Below are positions 1 to 6,850 of a DNA stretch of 10,413 nucleotides, one piece after another. The position numbers and the translations under genes are program-made. The stretch is taken from the NCBI GenBank assembly GCA_028284565.1, contig JANQRM010000550.1, positions 1-10,413 of the forward strand. Direction: 5' to 3'. The notes beneath the pieces are model-generated. The model saw only the letters and a list, made by a program, of their open reading frames with translations. It did no database searches and was not told the DNA's origin. How positions within the stretch are numbered: the first letter of the stretch is position 1; each line of letters begins with the position of its first letter. Source of the stretch: Anaerolineae bacterium (GTDB lineage Bacteria > Chloroflexota > Anaerolineae > Aggregatilineales > Phototrophicaceae).

Positions 1-358
1 CTTCACGTTGCGCCGCCGAAAGCAACTTGCCATTCTCTAAGACGATAATCTGTTGCAGTTCTTCGGCATGAGCCTCAATTAAATCGGCTAATTTGAGCAG
101 GCGTTTTTCGCGCTCATTGGGTGACATGTCCGACCAGACACCTCTGTCAAAGGTCTCGCTTGCGGTTTGTATGGCAAGGTCAACATCGGCTGTTGATGCG
201 TCGGGAACTGTCGCAATCGTCTCATCTGTGGCTGGGTTGATGACGGGAATGCGTTTGTCCGAATGTGCGGGCGTGGCGTTCCCATTGATGAAGAGGTGTT
301 TATCGACCGGTGATAAAAATTGTCTGACGGAATCGACGACTTGCGGATGCAGACCCAT
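1..358 (-). CDS. Aldehyde dehydrogenase, N-terminal part (cut by window edge)
   Basis: The reverse strand from the ATG at 358 reads through the window edge without a stop for 119 codons. The protein begins MGLHPQVVDSVRQF and contains the typical start of the NAD(P)-dependent aldehyde dehydrogenase superfamily: a short beta segment HLFINGN, then the INPATDE turn followed by IATVP, a helix with the FDRGVW motif, and the LADLIEAHAEEL helix leading to ENGK. In this family these elements build the first part of the coenzyme-binding domain; the catalytic Cys and Glu lie further on, outside the window. A strong AAGGAG ribosome site sits 6 bases upstream (365-370), which fixes the start. The enzyme would oxidise an aldehyde to a carboxylic acid in the cytosol, but the substrate cannot be told from this part. 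It is divergent from the YitT-like gene. Confidence 0.9.
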   Translation of the reverse strand, partial: MGLHPQVVDSVRQFLSPVDKHLFINGNATPAHSDKRIPVINPATDETIATVPDASTADVDLAIQTASETFDRGVWSDMSPNEREKRLLKLADLIEAHAEELQQIIVLENGKLLSAAQRE

Positions 359-517
359 GTCACACTCCTTATTAATCATGCGTGTGAGTCTAAAAGATGA
401 AGCGGGGGATGACTATGCCAGAAAGTGCATGAATCAGGTAATTTTGCACAAAGAATATTGGGGATAGCATTCTGCAGGATAATCATGAGAATACGCGCGC
501 ATGATGACCGCTTAATC

Positions 518-522
518 AGGAG
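518..522 (+). promoter_or_regulatory. Ribosome binding site AGGAG of the YitT-like gene
   Basis: AGGAG lies 7 bases before an in-frame TTG (530) and 13 before the in-frame ATG (536). The spacing favours the TTG, the codon type favours the ATG. Both give nearly the same protein, and both argue against the longer start at 425. Confidence 0.5.
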
Positions 523-535
523 TTGTGTTTTGACG

Positions 536-1408
536 ATGAAACGATTTCGAGATTTGCTCTGGGTGTTGCTTAAACGCTATGTCTTGCTGACGATAGGTGT
601 CTTGATTGGCTCGGTCTCAGTCATCCTCTTCCTTACGCCTTTTGATATTGCTCCCGGCGGGATAACAGGCGTGGCGGTCTTACTCAATGAAGTCTTCAAT
701 ACGCCAATCGGCTTGATGGTCTTTATTCTCAATATCCCTATTCTGTTGATAGGCGGGCGACAACTGCCTGGTGGGTGGCGTGTTGTCGTGCGGACCCTCT
801 ACGTCATTATTCTGTATACGATTGCATTGGATTGGCTGAGTCAATTTTTGCCCACAACAGGTCTCAGTGAAGACCGTCTGCTGAATGCTCTCTTTGGTGG
901 AATATTGGGTGGCATCGGTGGCGGAATAGTTTACCGGGCAGGTGGGACATTCGGTGGGACATCCACGCTTGCCCTGATTTTGCAACGTCGCATTGGCTTG
1001 CCCATGAGTACGACCTTCCTCTATACCGATGTGTTAATCATCATTGCGGCGGGCTTTGTCTTCGGCTTAGAAGGTGCGCTCTATGCGATTGTGGTCTTGT
1101 TCATTGGTGGATTAGCCACAGACTATGTCTTGGAGGGACCAAGCGTGATTCGCACGGGAATGATCGTGACCAATCATCCAAAAGAAGTGGCTGATGCCAT
1201 TTTTGAACGCCTAGATCGCGGAGCTACTGCGTGGGAGTCGAAGGGGATGTATACGGGTGAAATTCGGACCGTTCTTTATGTCACGATTGCGCGTTCCCAA
1301 GTGCCTGATTTACGCCAAATCGTCTCTGATGTTGATCCAACAGCCTTTATGGTGATTGGGCAAGGACAAACGGCTTATGGTCAGGGCTTTCGTAAAGTGA
1401 GGCAGTAG
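536..1408 (+). CDS. YitT family membrane protein (YitT/DUF161 + DUF2179)
   Basis: A 290-residue protein counted from the ATG at 536. The N-terminal two thirds are hydrophobic, with about six membrane segments (roughly residues 16-34, 58-74, 84-100, 115-133, 159-176 and 181-197). Family hallmarks are LFLTPFDIAPGGITG in the first part and the glycine-rich GGTFGGTSTLALIL stretch near 136-149. Residues about 205-285 form a soluble C-terminal DUF2179 domain (GMIVTNHPKEV, then MYTGEIRTVLYVTI and FMVIGQG). The family is widespread in bacteria; its transport or signalling role is not firmly established. The start is uncertain: the frame is open to 425, an ATG at 485 has a weak AGGA, and a TTG at 530 sits 7 bases after AGGAG (518-522) and would add only two residues. 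The start near 536 matches the usual family N-terminus. It is convergent with the next gene, with a gap of only 4 bases. Confidence 0.88.
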   Translation: MKRFRDLLWVLLKRYVLLTIGVLIGSVSVILFLTPFDIAPGGITGVAVLLNEVFNTPIGLMVFILNIPILLIGGRQLPGGWRVVVRTLYVIILYTIALDWLSQFLPTTGLSEDRLLNALFGGILGGIGGGIVYRAGGTFGGTSTLALILQRRIGLPMSTTFLYTDVLIIIAAGFVFGLEGALYAIVVLFIGGLATDYVLEGPSVIRTGMIVTNHPKEVADAIFERLDRGATAWESKGMYTGEIRTVLYVTIARSQVPDLRQIVSDVDPTAFMVIGQGQTAYGQGFRKVRQ

Positions 1409-1412
1409 GCGT

Positions 1413-1919
1413 TTAGCTATCAGTGTCGATGTTCGCGTGCGCCAATACTCGTTTAGCCAACACTGCATCCACATCATTCAGCCCCGCGTCGTGGTCAATG
1501 ACCGTCATCAAATATGGCTGATAGGACGAATCACCGAGTGCGACAAGCAGTGCCGAACCCGCAGAGACACGCAATTCAGCATTACTCTTATGATTGGCGA
1601 TATCCAAAAATTCTTCTGTTGTCTCCCAACCGCCAATGTCGGACATATCGGCTTGTAACGATTGCGCGAAGCTGTATCCCCATCGCGCTTGAAGCAGGTC
1701 GAGGCTCTCATTGACAAGATGTTTCATGGCATCTTGAATGGCGGGGATGTGCGGATGAGCTTCCCTGTTTTCCAACGCCTGGGCAACAGCTTGAATATCC
1801 TCATTACTGAGTTTGACCCCACGTTCATTCAGCAGATTACGAAGTTGCCTGAGGAGAATGGTTATTAATTCGGCAAACGGGGCATCGTTGAGGGATTCCG
1901 TTGGGTTGGTTGGTGTCAT
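1413..1919 (-). CDS. Small protein of unknown function with HEAT-like C-terminus
   Basis: A soluble protein of 168 residues from the ATG at 1919, or 176 from a TTG at 1943, which would overlap the kinase gene by 20 bases. The ATG lies 4 bases after the kinase stop codon, so translation by coupling to the upstream gene is likely; no good ribosome site precedes either start. The N-terminal half is helical (LITILLRQLRNLLNERG, then LVNESLDLLQARWGY). Residues about 98-164 look like a pair of HEAT-type helices: a tryptophan-led helix WETTEEFLDIA, then LRVSAGSALLVALGD, then VDAVLAKRVLAHA. HEAT-like units usually serve as protein-binding scaffolds. I do not recognise the family. Its place directly behind a sensor kinase suggests it belongs to that signalling unit, which is an inference from position only. 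Confidence 0.75.
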   Translation of the reverse strand: MTPTNPTESLNDAPFAELITILLRQLRNLLNERGVKLSNEDIQAVAQALENREAHPHIPAIQDAMKHLVNESLDLLQARWGYSFAQSLQADMSDIGGWETTEEFLDIANHKSNAELRVSAGSALLVALGDSSYQPYLMTVIDHDAGLNDVDAVLAKRVLAHANIDTDS

Positions 1920-1923
1920 TGGC

Positions 1924-4023
1924 TTAGGTTTCTTGTGAGACAACGACTTTACGCATTTGGGTGGTGGATAATCCGTGAGCTACCATTGGTAGATTGATCG
2001 TGACGGTTGTGCCTTCACTCACAATACTCTCAATCTCGATTGTGCCATCATGAACGTTGATGATTTTTTTGGCAACCGTCAAGCCCATCCCATTGCCTGA
2101 ATTCCAAATAGTCATGCCTTTATCACCCCGATAGAAATGGTCAAAGACTTTGGATAATTCATCTTCTGGGATGCCAACGCCTTTGTCTTGGATAATGATT
2201 TGGACGCAGGGGTCGGTTTGATTTACTGAGATCGTGACCTCGCCACCATCAGGCATATAGGTGATGGCATTATGCAAGACATTTTGTATGGCTTGTGCGA
2301 GATGGATACGGTCTGCATTGACGATGACCCGTTCTTTGTCTGGTAAGAGTTGGAAGCGATAGGCTAATGATCCTGTTTTGAGACCGCGAACATTTTCTAT
2401 GATTTCGCCCAGTAGCACGTTGATGTCCATATTTATTTTTGAGAAGTTTGGGATGTCATCGCTCTCCAAAGTTGTCAGCAGTTGCAAATCGGAGAGCAAC
2501 TGATTCAGGCGCATTAACTCCCCTTCAATCAGGTCATAATATTTCCCGCGTTTAGAGGCATCGTCACCGACTTTACGCAAGAGATACAAACTTGTCTTCA
2601 TGCTGGTCAATGGCGTACGGAAGAAGTGTGAGGTATCCGAAATAAATTGTTGAAGCAAGCCGACCCGTTCCCGTTGAATGCTCACTTCTAGTCGTTGTGC
2701 TTCGGCTTGTATACGCTCACTATTATCGCGTACCATGCTTAGGATGTATTGGGGTTTACCATTACTGTCTTGTATCAATTTGGTATGAGTTTCTGCAGGG
2801 AAGGTTTCTCCATTATGTCGGCGGAGTGTGCGTTCATTAACTATGAGGGACTTGCTATTCAGGATGGTTGCTAGACGATCTTTACTTTCTATTTGTTCTT
2901 CTTCTGGAACAAAATCATCAACTCGCTTGCCAACAATCTCGCTCATCTCACAACCAAAGATTTCCTCTGCGCGTGGATTGGCACTCAATAACACCCCATC
3001 TAAACTAATCCAAAAGACAGCATCGGAGGTCTCTTTGAAAAGTGTCTTATAACGCATGCGGTTTTCACGAAGCGATTCTTCGGCTTGGCGTTGCTCCGTC
3101 ACGTCATGAATAATGGCAACATGGGCGGATTTACCTCGATAGCGATAGGGTTGAATCGTGACTTCTAGGTGAAGTGTTTCACCATTTTGATGCTCGGCTT
3201 CCAACTCGATAAGCGGATATTGGGTTAAGTTGTTGATGTCATTCTGCAATAACCGACGGGAGTTGGCATTAGTGACAAAATGCATGAGTTGCCAACCCAG
3301 AATGTCTTGCTGAGCATAGCCCAACATGCGCTCGAATGCTGGGTTGACATCTAATATTCCGTCAGTGGGTGTGAAGACGACTATCGCTTCAAAATTGGCA
3401 TCCATCAAATGACGCACACGCTCTTCGCTATCATGCAACTTACTGAGATAGTTGCGTTGGAGATAGGCGGTGACGGAAATGAGCCATGTTAGCATAAGCG
3501 AAAATATCGCACCACTATGTGTTAAATGATGCACATCAGCTGGGAGCAACCAAGCCAGATAGACCAGCGTCAGACTAATAATTACGGCTGTGAGAATGGT
3601 TTTCCAAAACGTCAACAAGAGGCTAGCCAACAAAACCACCGACAAAAAATAAGCTGCAACCAGATTCGGTTGTTCCGATTGACGCATGAACATAATTAAG
3701 AAGGCAAGATATGCCAAAATGATATTAAGATACGCAACCCAAGCGGAATAGTGGGTGCGACTGAGGACATACATCCCCAAAACGACGGTGAAGGCAATTA
3801 GCAGGTTGGGTGAGCTAAAGGTAAAGAGTGATTCATTCAGGAAGTGTTGAATGCCCAAGACCAGCAGGATACCGAATGCTTCTAATAACAGAAGCGCAGA
3901 TAACATCTGGGCGCGTCGTCGTTCATCTTGCCCTTGAATATCGTCAGCAGGCTCGGTCAAACGATTCCATAAAGGGGCAAATCGTTCGATGATTGGACGG
4001 ATTTGGGTAGGCGAGTTGAGCAT
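1924..4023 (-). CDS. Membrane-bound PAS-PAS sensor histidine kinase
   Basis: A 699-residue protein. After a cytosolic N-terminus of about 40 residues come about six membrane helices (roughly 41-60, 72-89, 94-113, 120-139, 142-160 and 170-187). Two PAS domains follow (about 200-310 and 322-438; each ends in the usual HDVTEQ or RDNSER signature). Next are a HisKA dimerisation domain (about 455-520) with the likely phosphoacceptor H466 in SHFFRTPLTS, and a HATPase_c domain (about 565-680). The ATPase boxes are visible: N box QNVLHNAITY (580-589), G1 DKGVGIP (613-619), F box VFDHFYRG (626-633) and G2 GNGMGL (643-648). It should autophosphorylate in response to a signal sensed by the membrane part or PAS domains. 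The residue after H466 is Phe, not the usual acidic residue. No response regulator is in the window, so it is an orphan here. The ATG at 4023 has no clear Shine-Dalgarno. Confidence 0.93.
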   Translation of the reverse strand: MLNSPTQIRPIIERFAPLWNRLTEPADDIQGQDERRRAQMLSALLLLEAFGILLVLGIQHFLNESLFTFSSPNLLIAFTVVLGMYVLSRTHYSAWVAYLNIILAYLAFLIMFMRQSEQPNLVAAYFLSVVLLASLLLTFWKTILTAVIISLTLVYLAWLLPADVHHLTHSGAIFSLMLTWLISVTAYLQRNYLSKLHDSEERVRHLMDANFEAIVVFTPTDGILDVNPAFERMLGYAQQDILGWQLMHFVTNANSRRLLQNDINNLTQYPLIELEAEHQNGETLHLEVTIQPYRYRGKSAHVAIIHDVTEQRQAEESLRENRMRYKTLFKETSDAVFWISLDGVLLSANPRAEEIFGCEMSEIVGKRVDDFVPEEEQIESKDRLATILNSKSLIVNERTLRRHNGETFPAETHTKLIQDSNGKPQYILSMVRDNSERIQAEAQRLEVSIQRERVGLLQQFISDTSHFFRTPLTSMKTSLYLLRKVGDDASKRGKYYDLIEGELMRLNQLLSDLQLLTTLESDDIPNFSKINMDINVLLGEIIENVRGLKTGSLAYRFQLLPDKERVIVNADRIHLAQAIQNVLHNAITYMPDGGEVTISVNQTDPCVQIIIQDKGVGIPEDELSKVFDHFYRGDKGMTIWNSGNGMGLTVAKKIINVHDGTIEIESIVSEGTTVTINLPMVAHGLSTTQMRKVVVSQET

Positions 4024-4054
4024 TTACTTGCTTATTTTGATTAATTTTGCACTA

Positions 4055-4083
4055 TTTCATCATCAGCGAAAGGTCGGTATGAT
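4055..4083 (+). promoter_or_regulatory. Possible promoter of the fbaB gene
   Basis: TATGAT at 4078-4083 resembles a -10 box (5 of 6) about 50 bases before the aldolase start. The hexamer 17 bases upstream (TTTCAT, 4055-4060) is a poor -35 match. The intergenic region 4024-4135 is AT-rich and must also hold the start signals of the divergent kinase gene, for which I see no convincing boxes. Confidence 0.25.
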
Positions 4084-4135
4084 TAAATATAACACTAACT
4101 TGATAATTTGACTGATAAAGATTAAGGAAAATCTT

Positions 4136-5212
4136 ATGACACTCACTTATTCAGAGATTGCTGATCTACTGGGAGACGATGCAGATGCGTTGTTGAATCA
4201 CACCAGCACGACGATTCCCAAAGAACGCCTTTGTCTACCAAATCCCGAATTTGTAGGGACAGTCTTCGCCGATAGTGATCGCAATCCGCAAGTGTTGCGT
4301 AGTTTGGGACAGATTTTTGGCAATGGACGACTTGGCGGAACGGGCTATGTGTCTATCCTTCCAGTAGACCAAGGTATCGAACATGCGGGAGGCGCATCCT
4401 TTGCACCGAATCCGGATTATTTCGACCCAGCCAATATCGTCAACTTGGCGATTGAAGGCGGATGCAATGCGGTGGCTTCGACTTTTGGGGTGTTGGGGAT
4501 GACTGCGCGGAAGTTCGCGCATCGTATTCCTTACATTGTGAAAATCAATCACAACGAATTGCTGAGTTATCCGAATACCCATGACCAAATCATGTTCGGC
4601 ACGATTGACCAAGCATGGGATATGGGTGCAGTGGCTGTCGGCGCAACCGTTTACTTTGGTTCGGAAGAAAGCAATCGTCAGATGATTGAAGTAGCAGAAG
4701 CTTTTGCTTATGCCCATGAAAAAGGGATGGCGACAATTTTGTGGTGCTATGCGCGGAATTCAGCCTTCAAGGTGGATGGAGTCAATCACGAAACCTCGGC
4801 AGACATCACCGGACAAGCCAATCATCTGGGTGCGACAATGGGCGCAGACATCCTCAAGCAAAAGCTACCCGTCAGCAACGGCGGATATAAAGCGATTCGT
4901 GCCGGCGATTCATCTTATGGCAAGCTCGATGAACGCATCTACACCGAATTAGCAAGCGATCATCCAATTGATTTGACTCGTTATCAAGTAGCGAATGGCT
5001 ACATGGGACGAACTGGTTTGATTAATTCGGGTGGTGCGAGTGGCGATAATGACTATGCTGATGCGGTACGTACTGCGGTCATTAACAAACGAGCAGGTGG
5101 CATGGGACTCATCAGTGGGCGCAAAGCTTTCCAACGTCCATTAAGCGAAGGTGCGAAACTGCTCAACATGATCCAAGATGTCTATCTGAATGATGAAGTC
5201 ACGATAGCCTAG
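4136..5212 (+). CDS. fbaB: Class I fructose-bisphosphate aldolase, FbaB type
   Basis: A 358-residue protein that aligns by memory along its whole length with the E. coli class I (DhnA/FbaB-type) aldolase of 350 residues. It cleaves fructose 1,6-bisphosphate to dihydroxyacetone phosphate and glyceraldehyde 3-phosphate, or runs the reverse reaction in gluconeogenesis, through a lysine Schiff base without a metal. The likely Schiff-base residue is K241 in [10 protein letters not shown], matching K237 of E. coli; the four-residue offset fits the small length differences after this point. Other family blocks are [13 protein letters not shown] (74-86), the [13 protein letters not shown] strand (131-143), [15 protein letters not shown] (289-303) and [19 protein letters not shown] (314-332), which in this barrel form the phosphate-binding loops. 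AAGGAAA 7 bases upstream of the ATG fixes the start. A strong intrinsic terminator follows, so it is probably a single-gene transcript. Confidence 0.96.
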   Translation: MTLTYSEIADLLGDDADALLNHTSTTIPKERLCLPNPEFVGTVFADSDRNPQVLRSLGQIFGNGRLGGTGYVSILPVDQGIEHAGGASFAPNPDYFDPANIVNLAIEGGCNAVASTFGVLGMTARKFAHRIPYIVKINHNELLSYPNTHDQIMFGTIDQAWDMGAVAVGATVYFGSEESNRQMIEVAEAFAYAHEKGMATILWCYARNSAFKVDGVNHETSADITGQANHLGATMGADILKQKLPVSNGGYKAIRAGDSSYGKLDERIYTELASDHPIDLTRYQVANGYMGRTGLINSGGASGDNDYADAVRTAVINKRAGGMGLISGRKAFQRPLSEGAKLLNMIQDVYLNDEVTIA

Positions 5213-5235
5213 TTTGCCGATAAAATCTGATAGAA

Positions 5236-5262
5236 GGTCCTCTAAACTTAGAGGGCTTTTTT
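5236..5262 (+). terminator. Intrinsic terminator after fbaB
   Basis: A hairpin with arms GTCCTCTA (5237-5244) and TAGAGGGC (5249-5256), loop AACT and one T-G wobble pair in the stem, is followed directly by six T (5257-5262). It lies 24 bases after the aldolase stop codon, the textbook layout of a Rho-independent terminator on the plus strand. Confidence 0.9.
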
Positions 5263-5300
5263 GTTTCCTTTAAAATGGACTTCATGACGATGATGCACTG

Positions 5301-5330
5301 GACTATCTGCCAGTGAATGACGGCAGAGTC
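5301..5330. repeat. Imperfect inverted repeat upstream of the MBL-fold gene
   Basis: GACT-AT-CTGCC and GGCAG-AGTC form a 9-pair dyad around a 10-base centre, with two unpaired bases on the left arm. It lies 48 bases before the start of the MBL-fold gene and after the aldolase terminator, so it could be an operator or a leader hairpin. There is no T tract after it. The function is unproven. Confidence 0.35.
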
Positions 5331-5377
5331 TGCGTTATGATGGGCGTATTTAGTAATGAATTGATGGAGATTTTACG

Positions 5378-6193
5378 ATGCCAAATTTTATATGTGTGAC
5401 TTGTGGGACACAATATGCCGAGAGCGAAAACGAACCCGAAACCTGCTTGATTTGTGCGGATGAACGGCAGTATATCGGGCATGATGGACAACAATGGACA
5501 ACTTTAGAATCCATGCGTGAGGGTGACTTCATGTCCGTGATTAAGGATGAAGAGCCGAATTTGGTGGGCATCGGGATAGAGCCTCGTTTTGCGATTGGTC
5601 AACGGGCATTGTTGGTGCAAACACCACATGGTAACGTCTTGTGGGATTGTGTGCCGTATCTGGATGCGGTGACGATACAGGCAGTGAAGGTGATGGGAGG
5701 CATATCGGCGATTGCGATTTCACATCCACATTTTTATTCAGGCATGGTGGAATGGAGCAAGGCGTTTGGGAATGTGCCGATTTATCTACATGCAGATGAT
5801 AAGCAATGGGTAATGCGACCTGATTCAGTGATTCAGTTTTGGCAAGGGGAGAGCTTTTCTGTTGTGGATGATGTGACCTTGATTCGTGCAGGCGGGCATT
5901 TTGCAGGGAGTACGTTGCTACATTGGGCAGATGGAGCGAATGGCAAAGGCGTGTTGTTGACTGCCGATACGATGTATGTCGTTTCAGATCGACGGTATGT
6001 GAGCTTTATGACGAGTTTTCCGAATTTGATTCCGATGTCGGCGAAGAAGGTGCGTGGGATTGTGCAGGCAGTAGAGTCATATGCGTATGATCGGATTTAT
6101 AGTGGCTGGTTTGGAACGGTGGTGAAAGAAAATGCGACGGCAGGTGTGGCATATTCAGCAAAGCGGTATATTGAGGCGATAGAAGGGAAGTAG
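5378..6193 (+). CDS. MBL-fold protein with N-terminal rubredoxin-like zinc knuckle
   Basis: A 271-residue soluble protein. Residues 1-30 form a small metal knuckle, CVTCG (C6, C9) and CLIC (C23, C26), like the iron or zinc site of rubredoxin or zinc ribbons. The rest is a metallo-beta-lactamase fold: WDCVPYLD (89-96), the metal motif SHPHFYS (115-121), GGHFAGS (172-178) and TADTM (195-199). H116, H118, H174 and D197 fit the site-1 and bridging ligands. The usual HxHxDH motif reads HPHFYS, so the Asp and His of site 2 are Tyr and Ser. The final His position near 244 appears to be Trp (YSGWFG). A one-metal or altered reaction is therefore likely; the substrate is unknown. A GGAGA sequence 7 bases before the ATG fixes the start. 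It is separated from the aldolase by a terminator and is followed by an unknown gene in the same direction. Confidence 0.88.
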   Translation: MPNFICVTCGTQYAESENEPETCLICADERQYIGHDGQQWTTLESMREGDFMSVIKDEEPNLVGIGIEPRFAIGQRALLVQTPHGNVLWDCVPYLDAVTIQAVKVMGGISAIAISHPHFYSGMVEWSKAFGNVPIYLHADDKQWVMRPDSVIQFWQGESFSVVDDVTLIRAGGHFAGSTLLHWADGANGKGVLLTADTMYVVSDRRYVSFMTSFPNLIPMSAKKVRGIVQAVESYAYDRIYSGWFGTVVKENATAGVAYSAKRYIEAIEGK

Positions 6194-6196
6194 ACA

Positions 6197-6224
6197 TCAG
6201 AGGTCAGAAGTCAGATTTCAGAAT
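6197..6224 (+). repeat. Four copies of a 7-base unit TCAGANN
   Basis: TCAGAGG, TCAGAAG, TCAGATT and TCAGAAT stand head to tail, starting 3 bases after the stop of the MBL-fold gene. It is a short, already diverged simple repeat in the gap between two same-strand genes. No function is evident. Confidence 0.7.
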
Positions 6225-6275
6225 TTGATACATAATATTCGGAGCAATTGAAAGATTGTAATTGATAGGATGACG

Positions 6276-6842
6276 ATGAGTATGGACATTACCGAACCGG
6301 ATGACAAAGGCAAGATGCGGATGGGGTATGAGTATCTGAAGGTCATGATTGGGGATGAGCAGACGACGCTGATTTATTATGACAAGACCTCGACCCGTGA
6401 GGAAGTTCTGGATGAGCAAGTAGATGTGTTTGCATTCCCCGACGAGGGCTGGGAACGGGTGCATTTTGACCAAGCGTATTATTTCGAGCGCATCACGCCG
6501 GAAGGTCAGCAATTGCTGAAAGAACAGGAACAGAAAGCCAAGCAACGCGCTTATAATCCACCGCCCTCTTTGCAACAGGTTGTGACCCACTTTGACAAGA
6601 AAAAGATGCAAGCAGATGTGGAGTACGCCAATATCGTGTGGTATCGGCAACAGAATTGGGCGGAAATCGTCTATTACTCTGTGGATGGCGAAAGCACAAA
6701 ACGGCATCCGGGCAAAAGCTATGAGGCTGTGGAACGCGACCTGATTTTGGATGGGTACTATCGCATCAAGCAGACCGGAGACCATGAAGGGATACTCGGT
6801 TACTATGCCAAGTATCGAGATACAAATATGAAACCTAAGTGA
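6276..6842 (+). CDS. Hypothetical soluble protein, family not recognised
   Basis: A protein of 188 residues from the ATG at 6276. An in-frame ATG at 6270 overlaps the TAGGA ribosome site (6266-6270), so 6276, 5 bases after it, is preferred. It is hydrophilic and rich in charged and aromatic residues, with no signal peptide or membrane segment. The first half has a beta-like pattern (YEYLKVMIG, TTLIYYDK, VDVFAFP), then a charged helix LLKEQEQKAKQR and a proline turn NPPPS. The second half again has beta-like stretches (YANIVWYRQQN, AEIVYYSVDG) and YEAVERDLILDGYYRIKQ. This may be a mixed alpha/beta or duplicated fold, but I cannot name a family. It follows the MBL-fold gene after 82 bases and could share its transcript. 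Its stop overlaps a small inverted repeat at the junction with the convergent cyclase-FGE gene. Confidence 0.75.
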   Translation: MSMDITEPDDKGKMRMGYEYLKVMIGDEQTTLIYYDKTSTREEVLDEQVDVFAFPDEGWERVHFDQAYYFERITPEGQQLLKEQEQKAKQRAYNPPPSLQQVVTHFDKKKMQADVEYANIVWYRQQNWAEIVYYSVDGESTKRHPGKSYEAVERDLILDGYYRIKQTGDHEGILGYYAKYRDTNMKPK

Positions 6843-6850
6843 ATACTTAG
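6835..6850. repeat. Perfect 6-bp inverted repeat spanning two convergent stop codons
   Basis: CTAAGT (6835-6840), a 4-base centre GAAT and ACTTAG (6845-6850). The plus-strand stop (6840-6842) and the minus-strand stop (6847-6849) both lie inside it. There is no T tract on either side, so at best it is a weak two-way terminator. Confidence 0.6.

Noticed and set aside
93..467. Open frame of 124 codons on the plus strand opposite the aldehyde dehydrogenase
   Set aside because: The minus strand encodes a clear aldehyde dehydrogenase N-terminus with a strong ribosome site; the plus frame overlaps it and the upstream region of the YitT gene.
1409..1412. Terminator between the YitT gene and the convergent small gene
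   Set aside because: The gap has only 4 bases and I see no hairpin with a T tract around it.
4235..4717. Open frame of 160 codons on the minus strand inside the aldolase gene
   Set aside because: The opposite strand encodes a certain full-length FbaB, and the frame shows no domain.
6204..6785. Long open frame of 193 codons on the minus strand opposite the hypothetical gene at 6276-6842
   Set aside because: It is hydrophobic in a way typical of a reverse-complement shadow, has no family resemblance, and the plus-strand frame has a ribosome site and normal protein composition.
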